In this document: piece by piece, positions 55,458-64,000 of the stretch
Layout of the letters: the number at the start of each line of letters is the position of its first letter
Position numbering within the stretch: the stretch's first letter is position 1
DNA from: Marasmius tenuissimus
Lineage: Eukaryota; Basidiomycota; Agaricomycetes; Agaricales; Marasmiaceae
Direction of reading: 5' to 3'
Assembly: GCA_029532415.1 (NCBI GenBank)
Contig: JAQOTA010000069.1
Location: 2,852,001-2,916,000, forward strand
Length of the DNA: 64,000 bases
Notes under the pieces: generated by a model
The model's database searches: none
Told to the model about the DNA's origin: nothing
Seen by the model: only the letters and a program-made list of their open reading frames with translations
Program-made: the position numbers and the translations under genes

Positions 55458-56957
55458 TTATTGAGATTCACGACTGGTGTTCGACGCCCTAGCCCAAAAC
55501 TGGACATCATTTGCAAGTGAGCCCAGATAGTCCTTCGTAGTTTTGGTTGGCTTCCAACCCAAGCTCTTTGCATTGTTACTCATAAACCGTACGTTTCCTC
55601 TAAGTGCAGCACGGAAACTCCTTCCCTAGTGACACGGGTGAGTGAGTATCGATCGCAAGAAACCACTTCATACCCGAGGTCCGAAATACTCTATGGCTTC
55701 CTCCTCTGTGAATTCTGTCAGTTTAGTGTCCTTGACCATTCCTAGTTCAAATAGAACCCTTGAAATCTCGGCCTTTTGCTGATAGCTCTTATGCTCGTCT
55801 GCACCAAGGAGGAAGTACCCGTTTCTCCCATGGGGCACGTTTTGAGATTTCGATGGATCGAGAACTGAATTGAAGAGGAGCTCGTAGAAGTCTGTACTTA
55901 AAGAATAACGGTTGGTTGTGCGTCTGCAAAACGCGTTGAGGACTCAACTCACGTTCGTCGATCTGGACATTGAGCCAGATATTCTCGCCTTTGCCGATAG
56001 TAATACCATTCTCTCGTTTGATTGCCACGGGGACGAGGAGTTTGAATAAGATTGTTTTTGGGTTTGCTATTCCGACATCGACGGGAGGGTGGCGGGCTGC
56101 ATCGTAGGTCCCGGCGGGGGATACTTTGTATGTTTTTGCGTATCCTGAAGAAAAAACAGTACGATCAATCGGTGAGAAAGGGTCTATATTCTAAGACCTT
56201 CGTCTGCATTCGCAACCTTGAGATCTACCAAACGGTGAGGGGCATTGTGGGGGATGACCTTAAGCTGAGCTACTGTATGTCTGTGTCGTCAAAGATGATA
56301 TTGCTCGTGTACTCGCCCAGGGTGGAATCTGTAATGGCGGCTTCGTAAAAAAGAAAAAATTTATCAGCAGGGTACGGATATATTGATATAGTCGTACGAA
56401 CTCGCTCCGGACTGTTACGAGCCAGTATAGGCCTCATATCAGTATTCATCTGGATGTCCATAACTAAGGCCCATACGGTATGGATTAGGATTGGTTGCTT
56501 TCCCGTGGCGTAAATCGCTTCTTCATTCCTCTGTTTAGTCCCTCTGCAGCATCTAGGTCGTTGCAGTCTGCCTGATTCGAAGGAAAGGCACAGTCGGTTC
56601 AGCCAAACGTACTATAGAAAGAGGGGCACAACCATTGAATATGTACCGCTGTCAGAATGACATTCGCCTCCCCAGCCTCCCGCTCCATCAAGACCAGGTT
56701 TGAATGGGAGCCAACAATAGTTTTCACTCCGAGTCCCGAAAGCTTCTCTGCCTTATCAGCGCCACGAACAACGGTTCGGAATTCGTATCTTGACTGGGCA
56801 TCAGGAAGGTTTAGCAAGCCTGCCACCAATGTAACCTATCAGATCGTGCTTGAACGAGTTACATCTTGTAGAGTTTGAATTTAATCCCTCACCTGTGGCC
56901 CCGGTGTATAATACGAGCGTCGCTTGATTAATTGGTTGCAGGTGAACTCGAAGACAT
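55458..56957 (-). pseudogene. NmrA-like NAD(P)-binding protein, copy 4, broken
   Basis: The ATG at 56957 starts a frame that meets TAA within ten codons (MSSSSPATN). The homologous reading ATLVLYTGATG lies in another frame, so a 1-nt shift broke the start. After the first intron GYIGG is followed directly by LLNLPDAQSRYEFRTVVRGA, having lost the SVLYR residues. Later exons remain recognisable: EANVILTAV, the 10-nt micro-exon (56411-56402, here TCCGGAGCGA), IKRENGITIGKGENIWLNVQ and a C-terminus ending in NNAKSLGWKPTKTTKDYLGS before the stop at 55458. The Rossmann loop and start are damaged, so a working enzyme is unlikely. It is convergent with F-box copy B. Confidence 0.65.
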
Positions 56958-57842
56958 GATCGACTCGGACAGACTGACACTATTCTTATCCCATACAGGC
57001 TCATTTATAGGGGAAACAGTGCTATTGACATGAAAGACGTGATGTGAGGGATTTGAAGGAATTCAAATGATCAATGAATAAAAGCCGTCGCTGTCAGGAT
57101 TTGTGTCTTCTTTGGGGAATAATAAATAGATGAATTATAGATATGCAAGCAACCTCATACAATCGAACCGGATCACAACTATGGTACAGTCTGATGCAGC
57201 TGCTTGCTTGTGTTGAACGCGTGATCTTATCATACTTTGCCTCCGCGGCCCGCGGCGCTTCGCGACGGGTCATACCGTGAGAGCAGGTCACATGATACTG
57301 GCAAATCTCTTATCGTGATTTTCCGTCAGGTTCTGAGATTAGATCTAATCTCCCACTCGGCCCACTAACTTTAAGTGGAGCTGACAGCATTGTCATGCAC
57401 GTTCGTCGTCTTTCACCACCACGATTGATACAACTTCACAGGACGGCCTCATATTAGACTCGAGCCAGGTCGCCCCGTCAGAGTTTTGAAGACAGTCGTT
57501 CAAAAGCTGCGCCGGTGAAGGGGTAGGGGCCCCACACTGTGCGTCGCTGCTGGGTCGAGTCTAGCCTCATATAGAATTGCGATAGATCGAACTAACGAGT
57601 ATGATGTCAATTTTTGTTCTCGGTTTGCTCAGCTTACTTACTCAACCGTCGTTTCCAAGCCCCAACCAAACCTATCACGGAAACCAACCTAGCGGGAGGG
57701 AAAATAACGTCCTTTCCCTTGCTATAAATGCCAGTATGATCCCATCATGTCTCAAAATACCTATACTACTATCATTTAAGAAACCTATTCTCCATCGCTC
57801 CTCTCCGCATCACGGAAGCTTCCACCAGACCTATGGGCTCAA
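56958..57842. other. Intergenic region, nothing recognised
   Basis: AT-rich upstream half; from 57601 a frame with a hydrophobic start (MMSIFVLGLLSLLTQPSF) is present but does not join obviously to the next frame. Confidence 0.4.
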
Positions 57843-58681
57843 GTGGTTCATGAAGTGGATCGTTTTGAGGACAAGACAGCGTACAAGCTCTTCCCAAATG
57901 GAGGTTACTTCGTCCACCATTACCCAGTTCAGCTGGTTACCTCTCGTGCTGACCCTCGCGCTCAGGCCTCATTTTCTCCCATTGCAGCTGATCGCAGCGT
58001 TCTGGATGGAAACAGATCATCCGCAGTACACTCAGCCTTTGGTCATTCGATCTCTCGTTGCACCTTCGAGGCTTCGACTCTAACCAGCCTTACAGTGGCT
58101 GTCAATCCTTCAATTCACGATCCCTCCGAAGTTTTGAATGCGATAAACTTCAGTCTGCTTGTTACGTCATTCTGGGTGTCCTCTCACGTCCCTCAAGATT
58201 TCCTTACTCCAGATCCTCTTCCGCTCGACTCGGCATGGTCGGCAAAGTTATCCTCCCTGTTTCCTCAGCTGACCTCCCTTATCATGACAACTGGCGGGGC
58301 AATGATACACCCCGGCTACGGATGGGCTTATCAGCCCTCGCCTTCTGCCCATTGCTCACGATGTCTGGCGAATCCGAAGCCAAGGCTGGTGTGAGCAAGG
58401 TTCTCTTTCCAAACCTGACGCCGCTGAGGATTCGAGACGTACAATCTGCTCGCCATTTGGATTATGGGATTAGCGCGGATATGACTCGTCTGTTCTTCAG
58501 GATGGCCGAATCCAGTGTTCCTTGCATTGGGGTACGTTTTGCTCGTTTCCTGCGGGCGGAGCTCACTGTTCATAGGGCCTCGTATGATAACGCGACTGGG
58601 GTCAATCTGTTTGAGGAGGAATTGATCCCAACTCTGGAGATATCTGTAGAAGATGGAACGGACTGCGTCGTCAAGGTGTAG
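57843..58681 (+). CDS. Hypothetical protein, uncertain frame
   Basis: Two overlapping plus-strand frames (57843-58394 and 58058-58681) each look coding in part. The first has HDPSEVLNAINFSLLVTSFW and LSSLFPQLTSLIMTTGG, and the second has LSALAFCPLLTMSG, VLFPNLTPLRIRDVQSARHL and an acidic end LFEEELIPTLEISVEDGTDC. Together they suggest one protein of roughly 270 residues with leucine-rich-like LFPxLTxL repeats, split by a frameshift or an unrecognised intron near 58300. Fungal F-box families carry such repeats, but no F-box is seen. I cannot name it. Confidence 0.3.
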
Positions 58682-59449
58682 TGGGCGCCGTATCATATAG
58701 CTGTAACTCGCATAATCCATACCCCGTGGCCTGCCTACTGTGCCTGGAACTCATGGTTGAACCATCGATATTGATGCTTGGCCGAAAGTAATGTCGTCTA
58801 CTCCGACGTGAGTAAGTCTTCAAACGTGGTGATCAAACTGTTATGTATAGCGTGTGGTCCTCATACTCGCGCGCCCTCTCCGTTGGTAAGAATCAGCAGG
58901 GATTAAAGGCATTGCAAACTAGGTTTCGGTTCGTGCTCTCGCTCTCCTCCTCCCGTGATGCTTCCCAAGCTGCAGAATAGTTCGTCAAACCGATTTCTGA
59001 TGGTGAACTGATGTGATCTTTGAGAGCAAGGGAGAATGTTCTTATCAAGGTGGAACAAAACTCGAGGTCGCTCAGAGTTGCATCTATGTGGCACATTTTC
59101 TGCTCGGACGCGGAGTTTTGGAGCTTTCTACGTTTTATTCATAAATTCTTAGAACTCCCGAGACAGCTCGTTGAATCGCTTCCTATAAGTGCTATCAGCT
59201 ATTGTTAGCTGGGGTATCAGGTATCAAGACGCCTGAAGATGCGATCATTTGAGAAGTCAATGGAATGGTGCAAACCACGATCGGAGGACCTAATGAGGGT
59301 GCCGGTCGTAATGCACCACAGCGTTCAAAATAGAATCCATCATATGGATTCAAATAGCTTCAAGACAGCAGAATAACAATGTAGTGGGGGCAAAATTGAT
59401 CTTCCCCGCCTTTCATTCCTTTCACCCCCTCTCTCCTGCTCTGAACATC
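58682..59449. other. Intergenic region containing a duplicated flank
   Basis: Sequence at about 58910-59060 resembles the 3' flank at 60700-60830 (TTTCGGTTC, TTTCTGATGGTGAACTGATG versus TTTCTGACGGCGGACTGATG). Positions 59210-59449 resemble 61160-61404. This shows that an ancestral tandem array extended here. Confidence 0.55.
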
Positions 59450-60691
59450 ATGAGCAACACATCTCCTGGAGCAGTAAATCCGTTACAAAGGTCCATTTGT
59501 TTCCCTACGCACGACCGACTGACATACCAGCTGATTCAAGTTGGAACAGACGGGCTTCCAGCAACGGTGGAGATCCAGGATGTGAATTTGTCCCAGGCCT
59601 TTGTCGTGACGGACAGCTAGACCCAACGGGAATGATATTCAACCCGTCAACTACGCCAGCTACTTCAACAAACGTGATAGAGGCTAATACTAGTGTGACA
59701 CCGGTTTCGACTCAGGATACACCAATCACCAGCGGACAGACTACTGGGGCTATGCCCAGCTCCACTATAAGTGAGAGTCAGGCTGAGGGGAGACAAGACG
59801 GCTCAACTCCCCCAACCTCAGGGATAACGCCATCAACAAGGTGAGTGAGCGGGCAGGGTGCGTTAAGTCTGGCTTCCCAACCCAGGTTATGGCATCTCAG
59901 CGCAAGTCCGACTACACCTACTACCTCAAGCTCGGAGCTTGGCTCACAGTCTCCGGGGCTAGTTCGTGACCAAAACGGTTCGCTTGGTGCGACGAGGTGA
60001 CAAGCAAGTTTTATCTTCGCAAGGAATTCTATCTGCTCACCGGGCTAATTCGTAGCACTTTCGGCGCCTGGACTAACACAACTTCGACACCGAGTACATC
60101 TGCACGATCTACGATTACGACGCCGAGGTAGAAATGTCGACACAGCTTCAAGTATTCACATTAACGATACTCACAGTGCCATTCAAGGTGGCTCAACTCC
60201 TCCAATTGGTAGCGAGAAGCAGACACACCCCAATACGGGCACCCTCGCGGGAATTATTATCGGGGCCATACTGGGAGTCGTGACGCTGGTTTTCATGGTG
60301 TATCTGATCCTCCGAAAGCGAAAGAAGAACAGTACGTCGAGAATTGCTTAGTTTGAAGTCCAAACATGCTAAAGCCACTTCGCCTCATTCTTCTCAAGAG
60401 CAATACCTCGCCGCAAGGGCTTATGTATCCTTCCAAGCTCGTAACTTGCAGCCACAAAGCCCCAGACCCAACTCGGGAGAATTTGCACAAAACGAGAAGT
60501 TTTCCATGGAGACATCGCTGGTAGGGCGACATTCATTGGACATCGAGGTAGACCAAGTGGCCACCGTTCGATCTCGTCCCGCCAGCCCGGACCTACAAGC
60601 CAGAGTAGCCGTTGTTGAACAGAGGGTCGCAGATTTGGAAGCATGGGTCGAGTTTGGGGACTCTGAGGCTCCACCGCAGTACATTCGTTGA
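59450..60691 (+). CDS. Ser/Thr-rich single-pass membrane protein, tandem copy 1
   Basis: The ATG at 59450 starts MSNTSPGAVNPLQRSICFPT. A different frame carries the likely body from CEFVPGLCRDGQLDPTG onward, so either a short intron was missed near 59570 or there is a 1-nt frameshift. The body is a Ser/Thr-rich stalk over several exons (donor after TPSTR at about 59840, then SPTTPTTSSSELGSQSPG, then TTSTPSTSARSTITTP). Next are a transmembrane helix (TLAGIIIGAILGVVTLVFMV) with RKRKKN on the inner side, and a tail ending in VAVVEQRVADLEAW and PPQYIR before the stop at 60691. The stalk, helix and heptad-plus-PPQY tail match the Kre9/Knh-like genes at 20622-22293 and 25732-27278. No signal peptide or Ig-like domain was found, so this copy may be N-terminally truncated. 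A functional product is uncertain. Confidence 0.5.
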
Positions 60692-61404
60692 TTCATCAGA
60701 AAACTCCGTAGCCCGAGTTTCGGTTCATCCTCTCATATTCCCGTTATGCTTTCTTAATTCGGTTTCTGACGGCGGACTGATGCGGTCTTTGGGGGCAAGG
60801 AGAAGATCACTGTCAGAGTTTGAAAATTGAGGTGCTGGGAGGGGGTTGAAATTCGAGCATCACAATTACTTCCTAGCCCCGAACATCGCATCGATTCGGA
60901 GAACTCTCTAGTACATTCGCTACGATCAAATCACACTCTTTTATGTACTTTCATTCACTATTTTCTTGTGTGTTATTTACAAGTACCGTACATCTTTAAA
61001 CGCTAGCAGGCTGTAGGTAGAAAGAATAACGGCCTTTTACTTGTGCTCTCATTCTGCGAGAGGTCACTTCTAGCATTAGGTACGATAACTTTTTGAACTA
61101 TTTGGGCTCGCGGAATAATCGCAGTCTTTCTGGTACAGGTTTGTTCTTTACTATTGGTTACTCTGAGTCATGATATCAGGTATCAAGAGACCCGAAGATG
61201 CGAACATTAACAAGTCAATGAAATGGCGTGAGACCGCGATGGATAGACCCAGTGAGAGTGCCGGTCGTTATGCATCACAGCATTTGAATATGAGTCCATC
61301 ACACTGACTGATATAAGTTGGAGACAACGGAATGCGTATAGTGGGCTCTGTGGCCGAGTTTCCTCACTTTTCGCGTCTTTCACCCCGTATATGTTCTGAG
61401 CACG
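60692..61404. other. Spacer between the tandem copies
   Basis: It holds the 3' flank of copy 1 and, from about 61160, the promoter region of copy 2, which is recognisable from its similarity to 59210-59449. The middle, about 60900-61130, is AT-rich with no feature seen. Confidence 0.5.
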
Positions 61405-62459
61405 ATGAACAACACACATTCCCGAAGAGCAGAGCTTTTACAAAGGTCCCTTTCTCCCTGGTCCTCGTATGAGGGAAACTGACTGACCGGTTGAGCCTCG
61501 CGTGAGAATAGGCAAGCCTCTGGGGGCGACATTGGGGACCCATGCATCTATCTTCCCGAGTACTGTCCTAACGGACGATTTGAACCAGGGGAGGTGGCGT
61601 TGTCAAGTGTCAAAAGCCGGATGACAGCGATCCAGACTGATCGAGGTGAAACTTAAACATTTACCAGTCAGCCTACAAACGCCGCGACTGAAAGATTACC
61701 ATCATTTCAGGAGGCTCTCGTGCTAGCAGTCACCGGAGTGGGGGAGCAGAAGGGGCATTAACGACAGGGATCCCGCCAACGATGAGGTATGTTGACTTTG
61801 AGTAGTACCTCAGATTGGGTTTGACTGAGGTGGTCACTTCGACGTATTTCAAGCGTGGTCACGACGAATTCGGAACCTCGTTTACAAGAGACAATCTCCG
61901 GGTCCACGAGGTAAGTACTTGAATGGTTATGTTGTTTACGGTACGGTTTCTGACATCCTGAATGCCAAACAAGCCTCACTCTAGCTTCGATTCATGCAAC
62001 TGGAACGTTGAGTCTATCCAGAGCTGTGTCTATATCACAGCCGAGGTAAGAGTATATTCATCATGTTTGTATCCACGACGACGATCCTCACAACCCCATT
62101 TAAAGTGAATCCACCTTATCCATTGTATCTGAAGAACCACATTCCGATATACCCACTCGCGTAGACTTCATCATTGGAAGCGTATTGGGAGTCGCGATAG
62201 TGATGCTCACGCTGTATCTGATTCTCCAAAGATGGAGAAAGCATAGTACGTGGAACATTGTTTCGCTGGGATTAAGCATACTCGGCTCACTGACGTTTGC
62301 TCGTTCTAAGAACGGTTTCTCGCTGCAAGGGTTCTTCCCGTGTCTGATCCTCAAGCTCAGATTCGGCAGGCACGAGCACCCGTATCCAATCCGGGGGACT
62401 TTGAGCAAAGTGGGATGTCCTCCACGGAGACATTGGTGAGGCAATATAATCCGGGCTAA
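61405..62459 (+). pseudogene. Ser/Thr-rich membrane protein, tandem copy 2, decayed
   Basis: The start ATG at 61405 (MNNTHS) lies where copy 1 begins, but the frame is soon lost. Recognisable parts are FPEYCPNGRFEPGE (61550 onward), the transmembrane exon near 62160-62246 (VDFIIGSVLGVAIVMLTLYL, then RWRKH), and a tail piece FLAARVLPVSDPQAQIRQAR that stops at 62457-62459 after SSTETLVRQYNPG, well short of the heptad helix of copy 1. Most of the stalk exons are missing or shortened. It is a relic of the tandem duplication. Confidence 0.6.
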
Positions 62460-62898
62460 GAGACATACATAGTGGACTCATTTGATCTGAAGCCACAAGT
62501 CCGGCTTCTAAGCCAGTGTAACAGTTGTGGAACGAAGATTCGCAGAGTTGGTTCCCATGACCCCTGCACCTTATAGTCGTTGATTTTTTGGACTTGAATG
62601 GACTATGTGGGCAATTTCTAAATTGGGATGAATAGCCGCAGCGAGAGTACGACCGCGCTCGATTGCAGGGTCTTCCAAGTTCCAATCGACGTTACGTCCT
62701 CTCTTGACGCGACGCGCTCACGTGCTGGGATTTCTTGATTCTCCCGCGCTTACCTCGGTCCCTTACCACAGCTCTTTCCCACTGACCACGACGACCACAT
62801 CTTAGCCATTTGACAATTGTCCGTCTACCTTACCGAAAACCTTCTCAATCCGGTCAGAATAGTCACTTCATATAATCGTAGGACCTCTCTAGCTCAAC
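62460..62898. other. Intergenic region and promoter of the last gene
   Basis: No gene was seen. A pyrimidine-rich run about 62745-62780 (CTTACCTCGGTCCCTTACCA region) precedes the start at 62899. Confidence 0.4.
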
Positions 62899-64000
62899 AT
62901 GGCCCGTCCTCTCGGGCTGGAAGCCCTGCTGAATCGTGGGTTACCTGGTCAGCAACTGATGGTATCGCCAGAGTCTCTGAGAAAGTGAGTGTTATCTTCC
63001 CTGGAATAAACCAAAATATCTTCTCGTATTAATAATCATAATCTATATCTAGCCAAAGAATCGCAGATGATCTCTGTGCCCAACGAAGACCTCAAGAAGC
63101 TGTGCCCTACTTGATGAAAGCCATGCAAGACAAAAACAATGTCGATGTGTTCGTCAGTTCTGCGTTTTTGGCACCGGATTATCAGAACGCGATTGAGACG
63201 TTGGATGAGGGAAAGAGAAGAGGTGGGTTCCTGCTCTATTTTTTTTTCGCACTAATCATTATTTTCACGTACTAAGGACGAGTTTACCTTGAAAGAAAGT
63301 TTGGCCCAGATGCTCTCAATGGAAACGGGCCGCTCATGGGGGAGTTTTACTCGATAATCGAAACTCGACCATACATGCGCGTGATGCAAGCATACGTTCG
63401 AATGGATGTTGAGTTCAAGAAGTACGCAAAAGCAGTGTAAGTCCTCTTCTGACTTTGAAGGATCACCTAACTGAGAGAAGATTCGCTGCAAAGGGATGCA
63501 GTAGTCGAAATGTTCAGGCTCAACCCCAACGATCCCATGCGTCAACACACATGGCTCGGATCTCTTCTCTGCCAGGTCGAGCGATATTCTGATGCGCTCT
63601 ACTTTGCGCAATTCTTCATGGATGTCAGGGTCGGACGCATAGACAAGGGAGATCTCCCGGCTGGGGGAGGAACAAATTTCCTTCCGCCCAGGAACGATCT
63701 GTATAGTCCCGAGGAGCAGGAGAAGCTGAGCGAGTTCTTCGAGGCAACTATCCTCTACACGGCTGCTCTGGCGTCGTTCAAGATGTGGGGCGATACGGAG
63801 CAGGCGAGGATGTACCTGCGGTTGGCAGCCGGGCAAAATCCGAAGGTGTTGGTAAAATTGCTTGGCAGAGTTCGAAGACCAGGTACGTCGTATCTTACTA
63901 CGTATTTCCATTTTTGATATGCTCACGCGACGTTTGATTTTCAGAGGGTCTCAACACAGCGCCGAGAACATTCAATAGCTCAGAGGACGCTCATGATTAT
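62899..64000 (+). CDS. Helical-repeat protein of the basidiomycete MYND/TPR-like type, 3' end beyond window
   Basis: Exons 62899-62984, 63053-63222, 63277-63436, 63494-63892 and 63945 onward join in frame. The start MARPLGLEALLNRGLPGQQL is followed by IADDLCAQRRPQEAVPYLMK, a TPR-like helix pair, then FLAPDYQNAIETLDEGKRR, FYSIIETRPYMRVMQAYVRM, VVEMFRLNPNDPMRQHTWLG with SLLCQVERYSDALYFAQFFM, a Gly/Pro-rich loop, ATILYTAALASFKMWGDTEQ and YLRLAAGQNPKVLVKLLGRV. The order resembles a common agaricomycete protein whose C-terminus carries a MYND zinc finger. That part would lie outside the window and is not seen. Helix-turn-helix repeats of this kind usually mediate protein contacts. The visible part is intact; the name is given from memory of the family. 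Confidence 0.7.

Larger units (their letters stand above)
59210..62459 (+). repeat. Tandem duplication of a membrane-protein gene and its flanks
   Basis: Unit 1 covers about 59210-60830 and unit 2 about 61160-62459, in direct orientation. Promoters align (GGTATCAAGACGCCTGAAGATG versus the same stretch with GAGACC at 61180), as do the start regions (ATGAGCAACACA versus ATGAACAACACA), the transmembrane exons and the tails. Unit 2 is heavily decayed. Confidence 0.7.

Noticed and set aside
63252..63926. 224-codon minus-strand frame
   Set aside because: It is antisense to well-spliced, family-like exons of the plus-strand helical-repeat gene and spans their introns.
1..64000. CRISPR arrays, riboswitches, bacterial operons
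   Set aside because: No regularly spaced identical repeats or bacterial signals were seen. Gene structure is eukaryotic throughout.

Overview
This window looks like nuclear DNA of a basidiomycete fungus, most likely an agaricomycete. The evidence is gene architecture (many introns of about 45-80 nt with GT..AG ends and CTNAY-like branch sites), Plavaka- and hAT-type transposons, and lineage-typical families: DUF6534 seven-helix proteins, DUF6698-like proteins, F-box families, Kre9/Knh-like Ser/Thr-rich membrane proteins and a GH51 arabinofuranosidase. No prokaryotic, viral or organellar genes were recognised. All exon maps were made by eye from splice signals and family resemblance.
Layout. 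(1) 1-3.4 kb: remains of an integrase-like (DDE) element and an acidic hypothetical gene. (2) 3.4-6.4 kb: a 3.0-kb non-autonomous DNA transposon with about 275-bp terminal inverted repeats and a TA target duplication. (3) 6.4-7.1 kb and 19.6-19.9 kb: the two halves of one minus-strand Kre9/Knh-like membrane-protein gene. Between them, inside one of its introns, sits a 12.4-kb element (7070-19509) with 32-bp inverted ends, TGTACAAC-type subterminal repeats, a decayed Plavaka transposase, a DUF6698-like gene, a decayed KOW-motif gene and a captured piece of actin. The transposase is itself interrupted by a 615-bp hAT-type MITE with a perfect 8-bp target duplication. (4) 20.6-27.3 kb: two more complete Kre9/Knh-like genes flanking a broken NmrA-like gene. 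(5) 28.3-33.7 kb: two sugar transporters (SLC45/sucrose-type and MFS sugar porter). (6) 34.3-42.5 kb: an intact NmrA-like gene, a nucleotidyltransferase-fold/F-box-like gene, a secreted ricin-B lectin-like protein and a DUF6534 membrane protein. (7) 43.2-57.0 kb: two convergent F-box/NmrA-like pairs, one copy of each degraded or doubtful, separated by a GH51 alpha-L-arabinofuranosidase and an intron-containing tRNA-Pro(AGG). (8) 57.8-62.5 kb: a weak hypothetical gene and a tandem duplication of a Ser/Thr-rich single-pass membrane-protein gene. (9) 62.9 kb to the end: the 5' part of a repeat-containing gene of the basidiomycete MYND/TPR-like type.
How it fits together. The left third is a nested transposon graveyard in which the order of events can be read: host gene, then Plavaka insertion, then MITE insertion into the Plavaka, plus point decay. 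The right two thirds are host DNA shaped by local duplication (four NmrA-like copies, two F-box copies, at least five Kre9/Knh- or mucin-like membrane genes). The arabinofuranosidase, lectin-like protein and two sugar carriers would suit plant-cell-wall sugar release and uptake, though they are not one obvious cluster. The most unusual structure is the 12.4-kb cargo-carrying Plavaka element and its precise position inside a host intron.
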